DNA from: Acuticoccus mangrovi
GTDB taxonomy: Bacteria; Pseudomonadota; Alphaproteobacteria; Rhizobiales; Amorphaceae
Length of the DNA stretch: 64,000 bases
Assembly: GCF_016411865.1 (NCBI RefSeq)
Contig: NZ_JAEKJA010000007.1
Location: 186,001-250,000, forward strand
Direction: 5' to 3'
This document shows, one piece after another, positions 17,831-26,214 of this stretch; the first letter of the stretch is position 1; each line of letters starts with the position of its first letter. The position numbers were made by a program, and so were the translations under genes. A model generated the notes under the pieces. It did not search any database and was not told the origin of the DNA. It worked only from the letters and a program-made list of their open reading frames with translations.

Positions 17831-19071
17831 TCCTCGGGGCGATCGGCGACGATTTCACCGGCTCCTCCGATCTCGGTTTGATGCTCGCCGACGGCGGCAT
17901 GCGGACCGTGCAATATGTGGGCGTTCCCGAGGCGGCGGCCGATCCGGGCGTCGAGGCGGGTGTCGTCGCCTTGAAGTCGCGCTCCATCGCCGCCGACGAG
18001 GCGGTGCGCCAGTCGCTCGCGGCGCTCGACTGGCTGATCGCGGCGGGGTGCCGGCAGTTCCTCTTCAAGATCTGCTCCACCTTCGATTCCACCCCCGAGG
18101 GCAATATCGGGCCGGTCGCCGAAGCGCTGATCGCACGGCTTGGGACGCGCGATCCGGTTGTGGTGTGCCCGGTGTTCCCGGCGACGGGCCGGACCCTTTA
18201 TCTCGGCCACCTCTTCGTCGGCGATGCGCTGCTGTCCGAATCGGGACTGGAGAACCACCCGATCAACCCGATGACCGATCCCGACATCCGCCGCTGGCTT
18301 GCGCGCCAGACCAAAGGGGCGGTGGGGCACGTGGCGCTGCCGACGGTGCGGCAGGGGGCGGCGGCGCTGCGGGCGGCGCTCCTTGCCGAGCGCGACGGCG
18401 GGCGCCAGCTCGCCGTGGTCGACGCCATCGACGACGACGACCTCACCCTGATCGCCGACGCAGCGGAGGGCTTCCCGCTCCTCGTCGGCGGATCGGGAGT
18501 GGCGCTGGGGTTGCCGGTGGTCTACCGGCGGGCCGGGCTGATCGCCTCCCACGCGGGAGCCTGGCGGGGCACGAACGGCAAGGCGGTCGCCCTGTCGGGC
18601 TCCTGCTCCAAGGCGACGCGGGGCCAGGTGGCCGAGCACGCCCGCCACGGGCCGCAGTGGAAGATCGACACCGACGGGGTGATGGACGGCACGTTGACCG
18701 CCGCCGAGCTCGTCGACTGGGCAATGGCCGCCGAAGGTCTGCCGCTCGTCTATTCCTCCGACGACCCGGAAGCGGTTGCCGCGGCGCAGCGCAGGCATGG
18801 GGGCGCCCGCGTGGCGGAGGCGCTGGAGCATCTCTTCGGCGAGGTGGCGAAAGGGCTTGCGGCGAAGGGCGCGCGCCGGCTGATCGTCGCGGGCGGCGAG
18901 ACCTCCGGCGCGGTGGTGACGGCGCTGGGGCTCGAGGCGCTGGAGATCGGGCCGAAGATCGACCCCGGGGTGCCGGCAGTGCGCTCCGGCGAACTGGTGC
19001 TCGCGCTGAAGTCCGGCAACTTCGGAGCGCCGGATTTCTTCGAGAAGGCGATGAAAGTGATGGGACGATGA
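17827..19071 (+). CDS. otnK: 3-oxo-tetronate kinase (four-carbon acid sugar kinase family)
   Basis: A 414-residue kinase expected to phosphorylate 3-oxo-tetronate at the 4 position. It opens with the family motif GAIGDDFTGSSDLGLML, carries KSRSIAADEAV, the KICSTFDSTPEGNIGP block near residues 78-93, and the C-terminal nucleotide-binding stretch VAGGETSGAVVTALG followed by LALKSGNFG. It overlaps ltnD and otnI by four bases on each side (ATGA), so the three are tightly coupled. The family has several specificities (threonate, erythronate, other acid sugars); the neighbours support the oxo-tetronate activity. Confidence 0.85.
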   Translation: MILGAIGDDFTGSSDLGLMLADGGMRTVQYVGVPEAAADPGVEAGVVALKSRSIAADEAVRQSLAALDWLIAAGCRQFLFKICSTFDSTPEGNIGPVAEALIARLGTRDPVVVCPVFPATGRTLYLGHLFVGDALLSESGLENHPINPMTDPDIRRWLARQTKGAVGHVALPTVRQGAAALRAALLAERDGGRQLAVVDAIDDDDLTLIADAAEGFPLLVGGSGVALGLPVVYRRAGLIASHAGAWRGTNGKAVALSGSCSKATRGQVAEHARHGPQWKIDTDGVMDGTLTAAELVDWAMAAEGLPLVYSSDDPEAVAAAQRRHGGARVAEALEHLFGEVAKGLAAKGARRLIVAGGETSGAVVTALGLEALEIGPKIDPGVPAVRSGELVLALKSGNFGAPDFFEKAMKVMGR

Positions 19072-19814
19072 GCTACGCGTTTTCCGCCAATCTGGGCTTC
19101 CTGTGGAAGGAGCTGCCGTTTCTGGAGCGCATCGCGGCGGCGAAGGCCGCCGGCTTCGCGCTGGTGGAGTTCCACGACGACGCCCAACGCACCGACCTCG
19201 ACGCGGTGCGTGAGGCTCTCGGCGGCACTCCGGTCGTGGGAATCAATATCCGCATGGGCGACACCAACGGAACGGCGGCCCTGGCGGGCAAGGAGGATAC
19301 CGCGCGCACCGACATCGGCGCGGCGGTGACCGTCGCCCGCGCTCTCGGCGGCGCGGCGGTGCACGTCCTCTCCGGCCGCACCGACGATCCGGCGGGCACC
19401 CAGCGCCTGATCGCCCGTCTCGACGAGGCGGCCGGGCTCGCGCCGGACATCACCTTCCTCGTCGAGCCGATCTCGCCGCAGGCGATCCCGGGTTACTTCC
19501 TCTCCACCGTGGAGCAGGCCGCCGACATCCTGCAGCAGGTGGGGCGGGAGAACGTGAAGATCATGTTCGACTGCTTCCACGTGCAGCGGGCGAGCGGCGA
19601 CGTTCTCGCCCGCTTCCATACCCATCTGCCGCTGATCGGGCACGTCCAGATCGCCGGCGGGCTGACCCGGGCGGAGCCGGACCGGGGCGAGCTCAACTAC
19701 CCGTTCCTGCTGCCGGCGTTCCAGGACGCCGGCTACACCGGCGCCTTCGGCTGCGAATATTGGCCGGAAGGGACGGTGGAAGAGGGGCTCGGCTGGCGCG
19801 ACGCTTTTCTCTGA
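19068..19814 (+). CDS. otnI: 2-oxo-tetronate isomerase (hydroxypyruvate isomerase family)
   Basis: A 248-residue TIM-barrel isomerase of the Hyi/OtnI family, expected to convert 2-oxo-tetronate to 3-oxo-tetronate between the LtnD and OtnK steps. Visible blocks are FSANLGFLWKELPFLERI at the N-terminus, LVEFHDD, FLVEPI near residue 130 (metal ligand Glu), MFDCFHVQ, GHVQIAG and FGCEYWPEG near the C-terminus. The start overlaps the kinase stop. Hydroxypyruvate isomerase proper is the main alternative; the operon argues for OtnI. The usual decarboxylase partner OtnC is not next to it. Confidence 0.83.
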   Translation: MSYAFSANLGFLWKELPFLERIAAAKAAGFALVEFHDDAQRTDLDAVREALGGTPVVGINIRMGDTNGTAALAGKEDTARTDIGAAVTVARALGGAAVHVLSGRTDDPAGTQRLIARLDEAAGLAPDITFLVEPISPQAIPGYFLSTVEQAADILQQVGRENVKIMFDCFHVQRASGDVLARFHTHLPLIGHVQIAGGLTRAEPDRGELNYPFLLPAFQDAGYTGAFGCEYWPEGTVEEGLGWRDAFL

Positions 19815-19961
19815 CGCGCGCGATCGCCGAGGCACCGCAGCGGGACGACGGTGTGTGCCCGACGGGTGAGGCGGCCGAGGGTCCGTCGCGTGACCCACAC
19901 TCCGTCCTGCTTGCCACGTGGCTCGGGCCGCGACACGGCTCCATGTCGCGGCAACGCTCGC

Positions 19962-21542
19962 TCAGTGGGCAAGGTCGGCGCCGCGCCAGATCTCGGTGTG
20001 GGTGCCGGCGGCGAGGGTGGTCCACGCGCTCGCCGTGCCGTCGGGCCAGACGATGCGGATGTCCGCGCTCGGAGCGGTGCCGAGGCCGAAATGGACCGGG
20101 CCCAGCGTGCCGCCGCCATGGCCGCCGCCGACGGTGATCTCGCGCGTCTCGAGGCTTCCGTCGGCGCGGCGGCGCTCGACGAAGGCGCCGATCGCGTAGC
20201 TGTTCGGCCCGTGCGTGCGGGGCGTGACGGTGAGGGCGCCCCCGGCCGGCCCGCGATTGTGCCAGAGCTCCAGCGGCGCCCGGCGGTTCACCACGACGAG
20301 GTCGAGCGTGCCGTCGCCGTCGAGGTCGGCGAGGGCGGCGCCGCGCGAGCGGGCGAGGGAGGCGACGCCGGCCGTGTCGGCGGCCTCGAAGAAGGTGCCG
20401 TCGGGGCGCTGGATCAAGAGGTTGTTGGGATCGGCGATGGCGTTGGTCGGCATCTGGTCGACGTTGCCCTTGGCGATGAAGAGATCGGCGAGGCCGTCGT
20501 TGTTCACGTCGGCGAACTCGGCGTGCCAGCCGGTGGAGGGGCGTCCGTCGTCGCCGAGGAACGGGCGCTGGGCGAAGGTGCCGATGGTGTAGGGGGCCAT
20601 CTCGTAGCCGTCGGGGGTGGCGATCATCATCAGCTGGTCGCCCATCGAGGTGAGCACCACCTCGGGCAGCCCGTCGCCGGTGAGGTCGCGGCTCGCGATG
20701 CCCATTCCCCAGATGGAGATCTTGTCCCACCCCTCGGCCGGGCCGAGCGGGGTGAGGTCGGGCATGCGCCACATCTCCTCGTAGCCGCCGCGCACGTAGT
20801 AGTGGCGATCGTTGGAGATCCTGAGATCGGCGCGGCCGCGGCGAGCGTAGTCGGAAAACAGCATCGACAGGGCGCAGTGGCCCGGGGCGAGGGTGACGGG
20901 GGCCGCGTAGCCTTCCGGGCCCGGGCGGTAGAGGAGGTTGTCGTCGCACGCCTCGAAGGGCCCGTCGGGGTCGGCGCGGTCCACATAGTTGCCGATGGCG
21001 AGGGTGGGGCGATCGGCGCCGGGCTCGAAGGTGGCGCTGAAGGCCGTGCTCCAGCGGTCGTCCGAGACGAAGCCCCAGCGCGCCGAGGCGTCGGCGAAGG
21101 AGCAGTCGCCGGCGCCGGCGAGGAGGCGGTTCGGGCCGACGCGCAGCATGGCGAGGTCGAGGATGCCGTCGCCGTCGAGATCGAGGGGCCAGAGGCCGGT
21201 GGTCTCGGTGGCACCCGGAAGGGGCGGGCCGGCGGTGAAGGCGAGCGGGCCGCCGGGCGGGGTGGCGTTGACGTAGAGGCGGGCCGGTTCGCTGCCGCCG
21301 GCGGCGACGATGTCGGGTCGGTGGTCGCCGTTGCAGTCGAACACGGAGACGCCGCCGCCCACGAAATGCTCCCATCCGCCGGCGTAGACGTGGGGTGGGC
21401 CGGGGAGGGCGGACGCGGCGTCGACGAAGCGCGGGACCGCCGGGGCGTGAGTGTCGGCGTCCGCGGCCGCGGCGGAGCCGGCGGCGAGGAGGCCGAGAAG
21501 GACCGCCTCGGCGAAGCGCGCAGGGCGGAAGAGCCGGCTCAC
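19962..21542 (-). CDS. Secreted FG-GAP repeat protein with ASPIC/UnbV C-terminal domain (CRTAC1-like)
   Basis: A 526-residue exported protein. The GTG start at 21542 lies in the stop of the ROK gene (GTGA), and residues 1-30 form a signal peptide ending ...AAAADA. The body is a beta-propeller of FG-GAP/VCBS repeats with calcium-binding-like D-x-D-G-D-G motifs (DCNGDHRPDIV, DLDGDGILDLA, DVNNDGLADLF, DLDGDGTLDLV). The last 90 residues are an ASPIC/UnbV domain (YAIGAFVE, then FGLG, then IRIVWPDG). Such proteins may bind polysaccharide or adhesin ligands, but the function is not established. Coupling to a sugar repressor suggests expression together with that regulator. Confidence 0.85.
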   Translation of the reverse strand: MSRLFRPARFAEAVLLGLLAAGSAAAADADTHAPAVPRFVDAASALPGPPHVYAGGWEHFVGGGVSVFDCNGDHRPDIVAAGGSEPARLYVNATPPGGPLAFTAGPPLPGATETTGLWPLDLDGDGILDLAMLRVGPNRLLAGAGDCSFADASARWGFVSDDRWSTAFSATFEPGADRPTLAIGNYVDRADPDGPFEACDDNLLYRPGPEGYAAPVTLAPGHCALSMLFSDYARRGRADLRISNDRHYYVRGGYEEMWRMPDLTPLGPAEGWDKISIWGMGIASRDLTGDGLPEVVLTSMGDQLMMIATPDGYEMAPYTIGTFAQRPFLGDDGRPSTGWHAEFADVNNDGLADLFIAKGNVDQMPTNAIADPNNLLIQRPDGTFFEAADTAGVASLARSRGAALADLDGDGTLDLVVVNRRAPLELWHNRGPAGGALTVTPRTHGPNSYAIGAFVERRRADGSLETREITVGGGHGGGTLGPVHFGLGTAPSADIRIVWPDGTASAWTTLAAGTHTEIWRGADLAH

Positions 21543-22795
21543 CCGCGATTCTCGCCGAGAAGCTGCTCGGTGAGGCGGGCGAGGGCGAGGGCGGCGGCCC
21601 CGCGCGCCCACACCATGTCGCCCCACGCGTTGATCTCGACGCGCGGCGTCGGCCGGCCGGTGTCGAGGGTGAGGGAGGCGACCTCGCTGAGCACGTCCTG
21701 AGCGTAGAGATAGTCGAAGCGCATCTGGCTGCCCGACAGGATGACGAGGTGCGGGTCGAACAGCTGGATGACGTTGGAGAGGCCCACGGCGAGGGTGCGG
21801 CCGGCACGGCGGAAGATGGAGCGGGCGGCCTGATTGCCGGCCTTCGCCTCGGCGAAGAGGCGGTCGAGCAGGTGGCGGGCGCTCTCGGCGGTGTCGCGGT
21901 TCCAGTCGAGCGCCGTCTGGGCCTCGCGCACCAGCGCGTAGTCGGCGACGTAGGCTTCGAGGCAGCCGCGCCGGCCGCAGCGGCAGAGGGCGCCGTCGCG
22001 CTGCACCTTGGTGTGGCCGAGCTCCATGCCGAGGCCGTGGCCGCCGCGGAACAGCTGGTTCTGCAGCACCATCCCCATGCCGACGCCGTTCTCGATGGTG
22101 ACCACCACGAAGTCGGACATCTCGCGGCCGGCGCCGAACCACAGCTCGGCGAGGGTGAGGAGGTTGGCGTCGTTGTCGATGGCGACGGGGAGGCCGAGGC
22201 GTTCGGCGAGCATCGCGCCGAGCGCGACGCCCCGCTCGGTGAGAAGCGGTGACCACAGCGCGATGCCGGCGGCGTGATCGATCACGCCGGGCAGGCCGAG
22301 GCCCACGCCGGCGAGGTCACCGCGTCGCAATCCGGCGACGGCGAGGGCGGCCTCCAGCACCTCCTCGGTCTCGTTGAGGGTCTCGGCGATGGTCATCCGA
22401 TAGGCCGCCGAGGTGGTCGTCGCCTCCGCGATCATCTCGCCGGCGAAGTTGAGGATGACGGCCGAGTGGGCGTCGTCGGAGAGCTTGATGCCGGCGATGA
22501 CGAAGGCGTCGGGCCTCACGGTGAGTGCCACCGGCGGGCGGCCGCGCGAGGCGTCGCGCGGGACCCCCTCCACCTCGGCGACGAGGCCGTTGGCGATCAG
22601 CTCGGAGGTGATGGCGGTGACCGAGGCCGGCGACACGGCGAGCTCGCGGGCGAGATCGCTGCGGCTCGAGGCTCCCGAGGCCCGCAGGAGCTCGAACAGA
22701 CGTTGGCGCAGGGGTCGTGTCTCGGTCTGCCGTTGCAGCAGCGGGCCGCAACCGCGGCCGGGCGTCGACAGCGAGGAATCGGCGGGAATATCGAT
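21539..22795 (-). CDS. ROK-family transcriptional regulator, probable repressor of the xyl genes (start uncertain)
   Basis: The N-terminus has a winged helix-turn-helix (LFELLRASGASSRSDLA, then SPASVTAITSELIANGLV). It is followed by a ROK sugar-kinase-like domain with GVGLGLPG, the ENGVGMGMV block and the zinc motif CRCGRRGCLEAY. No ATG, GTG or TTG lies in frame upstream of the helix-turn-helix; the first GTG, at 22636, would delete half of it. The coordinates use an ATC at 22795, 8 bases after AAGGA, as a placeholder start. An ATT or CTG start, or a sequencing frameshift, is equally possible. It is divergent from xylF, with two inverted repeats between, so it is likely to be the XylR-like repressor of the operon and of itself. 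Confidence 0.8.
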   Translation of the reverse strand: MDIPADSSLSTPGRGCGPLLQRQTETRPLRQRLFELLRASGASSRSDLARELAVSPASVTAITSELIANGLVAEVEGVPRDASRGRPPVALTVRPDAFVIAGIKLSDDAHSAVILNFAGEMIAEATTTSAAYRMTIAETLNETEEVLEAALAVAGLRRGDLAGVGLGLPGVIDHAAGIALWSPLLTERGVALGAMLAERLGLPVAIDNDANLLTLAELWFGAGREMSDFVVVTIENGVGMGMVLQNQLFRGGHGLGMELGHTKVQRDGALCRCGRRGCLEAYVADYALVREAQTALDWNRDTAESARHLLDRLFAEAKAGNQAARSIFRRAGRTLAVGLSNVIQLFDPHLVILSGSQMRFDYLYAQDVLSEVASLTLDTGRPTPRVEINAWGDMVWARGAAALALARLTEQLLGENRG

Positions 22796-22891
22796 GGCGC
22801 AATTCCTTCGGTGAGCGAAGCTATATCTCGCTCTATCATGCCGAAGTGCACGAAAAATGCCAGTGAAATTAGCAGAATGGCATCAGGGGAG

Positions 22892-22911
22892 CATTTCGCA
22901 CATGCGAAATG
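22892..22911. promoter_or_regulatory. Inverted repeat 1, candidate ROK operator
   Basis: CATTTCGCA and TGCGAAATG form a perfect 9-bp inverted repeat around a 2-base centre (CA). The ATTTCGC/GCGAAAT arms resemble operator halves of ROK repressors such as NagC and Mlc. It lies 95 bases before the xylF start and about 100 bases before the regulator's coding region. Confidence 0.6.
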
Positions 22912-22913
22912 AG

Positions 22914-22942
22914 ATTTTTATTTTGACAGCTGAAATAAAAAT
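22914..22942. promoter_or_regulatory. Inverted repeat 2 overlapping a -35 hexamer, candidate ROK operator
   Basis: ATTTTTATTT and AAATAAAAAT form a perfect 10-bp inverted repeat with a 9-base spacer. The inner TTATTT/AAATAA halves resemble NagC/Mlc sites. A consensus -35 hexamer TTGACA (22923-22928) starts in the left arm, pointing toward xylF, so a bound repressor would block the promoter. The matching -10 is weak (CAATCT at 16-base spacing). Confidence 0.6.
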
Positions 22943-23005
22943 GCCAATCTGACGCACCACCCCCGCATTTGCGCACGACAAGGGGGAAGCTCTGGGAGGG
23001 AAGTG

Positions 23006-24034
23006 ATGATGATGAAGACCATCATGGCGGCCGCGCTGGCGGTGGCCGGTCTCGGCTCCGCCGCGCTGGCGCAGGACGTCACGGTCGGCGTCAGCTGGTC
23101 GAATTTCCAGGAAGAGCGCTGGAAGACGGACGAGGCGGCGATCAAGGCCGCGCTCGAGGCCGCCGGCGCGTCCTACATCTCGGCCGACGCGCAGTCGTCC
23201 TCGGCCAAGCAGCTCAGCGACGTCGAGAGCTTGATCGCCCAGGGCGCCGACGCGCTCATCATCCTGGCGCAGGACTCGCAGGCGATCGGCCCCGCCGTGC
23301 AGCTCGCCGCCGACGAGGGCATTCCCGTCGTCGGCTACGACCGGCTGATCGAGGACCCGCGCGCCTTCTACCTCACCTTCGACAACGTGGAGGTGGGCCG
23401 CATGCAGGCGAAGGCGATCTACGACCTGGTGCCGAAAGGCAACTACGTGATGATCAAGGGCTCGCCCACCGATCCGAACGCCGACTTCCTGCGCGGCGGC
23501 CAGCAGGAGGTGCTGCAGAAGGCGCTCGACGCGGGCGACATCACGATCGTCGGTGAGGCCTATACCGACGGCTGGCTGCCGGCGAACGCCCAGCGCAACA
23601 TGGAGCAGATCCTCACCGCCAACGACAACAATGTCGACGCCGTGGTCGCCTCCAACGACGGCACCGCGGGTGGCGTGGTGGCCGCGCTGACGGCGCAGGG
23701 CATGGAAGGCACCCCGGTGTCGGGCCAGGACGGCGACCATGCCGCCCTCAACCGCATCGCCCGCGGCACCCAGACCGTGTCGGTGTGGAAGGACGCCCGC
23801 GAGCTCGGCAAGGAGGCCGGCGAGATCGCCGTGGCGATGGCGAACGGCACCAAGATGAGCGAGGTCGACGGCGCCAAGGAGTGGACGTCGCCGGCGGGCA
23901 CCGAGCTGTGGGCCAAGTTCCTCGCGCCGATGCCCATCACCAAGGACAATCTCGACGCCGTGGTCGACGCGGGCTGGATCGATCAGGACACCCTCTGCCA
24001 GGGCGTCGCCGACGGTCCCTCGCCCTGCAACTGA
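23006..24034 (+). CDS. xylF: D-xylose ABC transporter substrate-binding protein XylF
   Basis: This is the periplasmic pentose-binding protein, 342 residues. Residues 1-21 form a signal peptide (AALA-QD cleavage). The mature protein has the periplasmic-binding-protein-1 fold with XylF-type blocks: [64 protein letters not shown] and [14 protein letters not shown] run GTG-ATG-ATG-ATG makes the exact start ambiguous; 23006 is chosen for spacing to GGGAGG. It is the first gene of xylFHGBA. A strong hairpin after it probably raises its mRNA level relative to the permease. Confidence 0.93.
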   Translation: MMMKTIMAAALAVAGLGSAALAQDVTVGVSWSNFQEERWKTDEAAIKAALEAAGASYISADAQSSSAKQLSDVESLIAQGADALIILAQDSQAIGPAVQLAADEGIPVVGYDRLIEDPRAFYLTFDNVEVGRMQAKAIYDLVPKGNYVMIKGSPTDPNADFLRGGQQEVLQKALDAGDITIVGEAYTDGWLPANAQRNMEQILTANDNNVDAVVASNDGTAGGVVAALTAQGMEGTPVSGQDGDHAALNRIARGTQTVSVWKDARELGKEAGEIAVAMANGTKMSEVDGAKEWTSPAGTELWAKFLAPMPITKDNLDAVVDAGWIDQDTLCQGVADGPSPCN

Positions 24035-24046
24035 GTTCGTGATCGG

Positions 24047-24071
24047 CCGGGCCGCCTTCGGGGCGGCCCGG
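24047..24071 (+). promoter_or_regulatory. Intergenic stem-loop between xylF and xylH
   Basis: CCGGGCCGCC pairs with GGCGGCCCGG across a 5-base loop (TTCGG), starting 12 bases after the xylF stop and lacking a T tract. Such hairpins after binding-protein genes are known to protect the upstream mRNA, giving excess binding protein over membrane subunits. Confidence 0.55.
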
Positions 24072-24123
24072 CGGCGGGTCCCGTCCCGCCCGCCCGTTCC
24101 ATTCCGCCTCGGAAAGGCGTGCC

Positions 24124-25425
24124 ATGACCGATACTGCCGCCCCTGCCGGCGCTACGCCCAAGGCCAAGAAGAGCCTGTTCAAGGCCCTCGAGATCGACAC
24201 GCGATTGCTCGGGATGATCGGCGCCTTCGTCGTCCTCTGCCTCGTCTTCAACGTGGTGACGGACGGGCGCTTCCTCACCCCGCGCAACATCTTCAACCTC
24301 ACCATCCAGACCGTGTCCGTCGCGATCATGGCGACGGGCATGGTGTTCGTGATCGTCACGCGCAACATCGATCTGTCGGTGGGCTCGCTGCTCGCGGCCT
24401 GCTCGGCGGTGATGGCGATGACGCAGACCTGGCTGCTGCCGGACGTCCTGGGGCTCGGCCTCGGCCATCCGATCATCTGGCTCGTCGCGATCGTGGTGGG
24501 CCTCGTCGTCGGCACGGCGATCGGCGCCTTCCAGGGATTTCTGGTCGGCTATCTGTCGATCCCGGCCTTCATCGTCACGCTCGGCGGGCTCCTCGTATGG
24601 CGCAACGTCGCCTGGTACCTCACCGCGGGCCAGACCATCGGGCCGCTCGACGCCACCTTCATGAAGTTCGGCGGCATCAACGGGACGCTCGGGACCGACG
24701 CCTCGTGGGCGGTCGCCGCGGTGGCGGCGGTGGCGGCCGTGGCGGTGATCTTCATGGCGCGCCGCTCCAAGCTCGCCCACGGCTTCCCGGTGAAGCCTCT
24801 CTGGGCGGAAGGCCTCCTGGCGCTCGTCGCGGCGGGGGCGATCGTCGGCTTCATCGCGATCCTCAACGCCTACGACGTGCCGATCGGCCGGCTGCGGCGG
24901 ATCTTCGAGGCGCGCGGGCAAGAGATTCCCGAGGGCTTCTCCATGGGCTACGGGCTGCCGGTCTCGGTGCTCGTCCTGATCGCCATCGCGGTGGCGATGA
25001 CGGTGATCGCCCGCCGCACCCGGCTCGGCCGCTACATCTTCGCCACCGGCGGCAATCCGGATGCCGCCGAGCTCTCCGGCATCAACACGCGCCTTCTGAC
25101 GGTGAAGGTGTTCGCCATCATGGGTGCCCTCTGTGCCCTCTCCGCGGTGGTCGCCTCTGCCCGCCTCGCCAACCACTCCAACGACATCGGCACGCTCGAC
25201 GAGCTGCGCGTCATTGCCGCCGCGGTGATCGGCGGGACGGCCCTCTCGGGTGGCATCGGCACCATCTACGGCGCGATCCTCGGAGCCCTGATCATGCAGT
25301 CGCTGCAGTCGGGCATGGCGATGGTGGGCGTCGACGCGCCGCTTCAGAACATCGTCGTGGGCTCGGTGCTCGTGCTCGCGGTGCTCATCGACATCCAGTA
25401 TCGCAAGCGCACGGGGGGCAAGTGA
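24124..25425 (+). CDS. xylH: Sugar (xylose) ABC transporter permease XylH
   Basis: A 433-residue inner-membrane permease of the RbsC/XylH family with about ten to eleven hydrophobic segments. Typical blocks are [21 protein letters not shown] near residue 77, the [15 protein letters not shown] loop, the [10 protein letters not shown] segment and the C-terminal [19 protein letters not shown]. The length, with the loop between mid-membrane segments, fits XylH better than the shorter RbsC. The stop overlaps the start of the ATPase gene by one base (TGATG). Confidence 0.92.
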   Translation: MTDTAAPAGATPKAKKSLFKALEIDTRLLGMIGAFVVLCLVFNVVTDGRFLTPRNIFNLTIQTVSVAIMATGMVFVIVTRNIDLSVGSLLAACSAVMAMTQTWLLPDVLGLGLGHPIIWLVAIVVGLVVGTAIGAFQGFLVGYLSIPAFIVTLGGLLVWRNVAWYLTAGQTIGPLDATFMKFGGINGTLGTDASWAVAAVAAVAAVAVIFMARRSKLAHGFPVKPLWAEGLLALVAAGAIVGFIAILNAYDVPIGRLRRIFEARGQEIPEGFSMGYGLPVSVLVLIAIAVAMTVIARRTRLGRYIFATGGNPDAAELSGINTRLLTVKVFAIMGALCALSAVVASARLANHSNDIGTLDELRVIAAAVIGGTALSGGIGTIYGAILGALIMQSLQSGMAMVGVDAPLQNIVVGSVLVLAVLIDIQYRKRTGGK

Positions 25426-26210
25426 TGGCGGCGACCATGGACGCGGAGCACGCCTCGCCCGGCGCGACGCCGCTCGTCGAGATGGACGGCATCCGCCTCG
25501 CCTTCGGCGGCGTCCACGCGGTGGACGGGGTGTCCCTGACCCTCCACGCCGGCGAGGTGCTCGGCCTCCTCGGCCACAACGGGGCGGGCAAGTCGACGCT
25601 GATCAAGATCCTGTCCGGTGCCTATCGCATGGATTCGGGCACCATCCGCATCAACGGCGAGGCGGTGAAGATCGAGAGCCCGCGCGACTCCCGACGCTAC
25701 AACATCGAGACGATCTACCAGACGCTGGCGCTCGCCGACAATCTCGACGCCACCGCCAACCTCTTCCTGGGCCGCGAACTGGTGACGCCGCTCGGGCTGA
25801 TGAACGACGCCAAGATGGAGGCGGAGACGCGCAAGATCATGGCGCGGCTCAACCCCAACTTCAAACGGCTGAGCGAGCCGGTGTCGGCGCTGTCGGGTGG
25901 GCAGCGCCAGTCGGTGGCGATCGCGCGGGCGGTCTACTTCAACGCCAAGATTCTCATCATGGACGAGCCCACCGCCGCGCTCGGCGTGCACGAGACGCAG
26001 ATGGTGGCCGAGCTCATCGAGGAGCTGAAGAAGCAGGGGCTCGGCATCATCCTCATCTCCCACGACACGCGCGAGATGATGGAACTCTGCGACCGGGTGG
26101 CGGTGATGAAGAACGGCCAGCTCGTCGGCACCGAGCGGGTCGAGGACGTCACCGAAGACGACATCCTGTCGATGATCATTCTCGGCAAGAACCCGCGGGC
26201 GGCGGTCTGA
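25425..26210 (+). CDS. xylG: Sugar ABC transporter ATP-binding protein (single-domain XylG/FrcA type)
   Basis: A 261-residue ATPase with Walker [10 protein letters not shown], the Q-loop in [14 protein letters not shown], signature [15 protein letters not shown], Walker [12 protein letters not shown] and switch His in LISHDTREM. Classical XylG, RbsA and AraG are about 500 residues with two fused ATPase domains. This protein has one, as in FrcA-type transporters common in alphaproteobacteria, so it should act as a homodimer. The start is the ATG overlapping the xylH stop. The substrate is inferred as xylose from xylA and xylB downstream. Confidence 0.88.
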   Translation: MAATMDAEHASPGATPLVEMDGIRLAFGGVHAVDGVSLTLHAGEVLGLLGHNGAGKSTLIKILSGAYRMDSGTIRINGEAVKIESPRDSRRYNIETIYQTLALADNLDATANLFLGRELVTPLGLMNDAKMEAETRKIMARLNPNFKRLSEPVSALSGGQRQSVAIARAVYFNAKILIMDEPTAALGVHETQMVAELIEELKKQGLGIILISHDTREMMELCDRVAVMKNGQLVGTERVEDVTEDDILSMIILGKNPRAAV

Positions 26211-26214
26211 GCCC

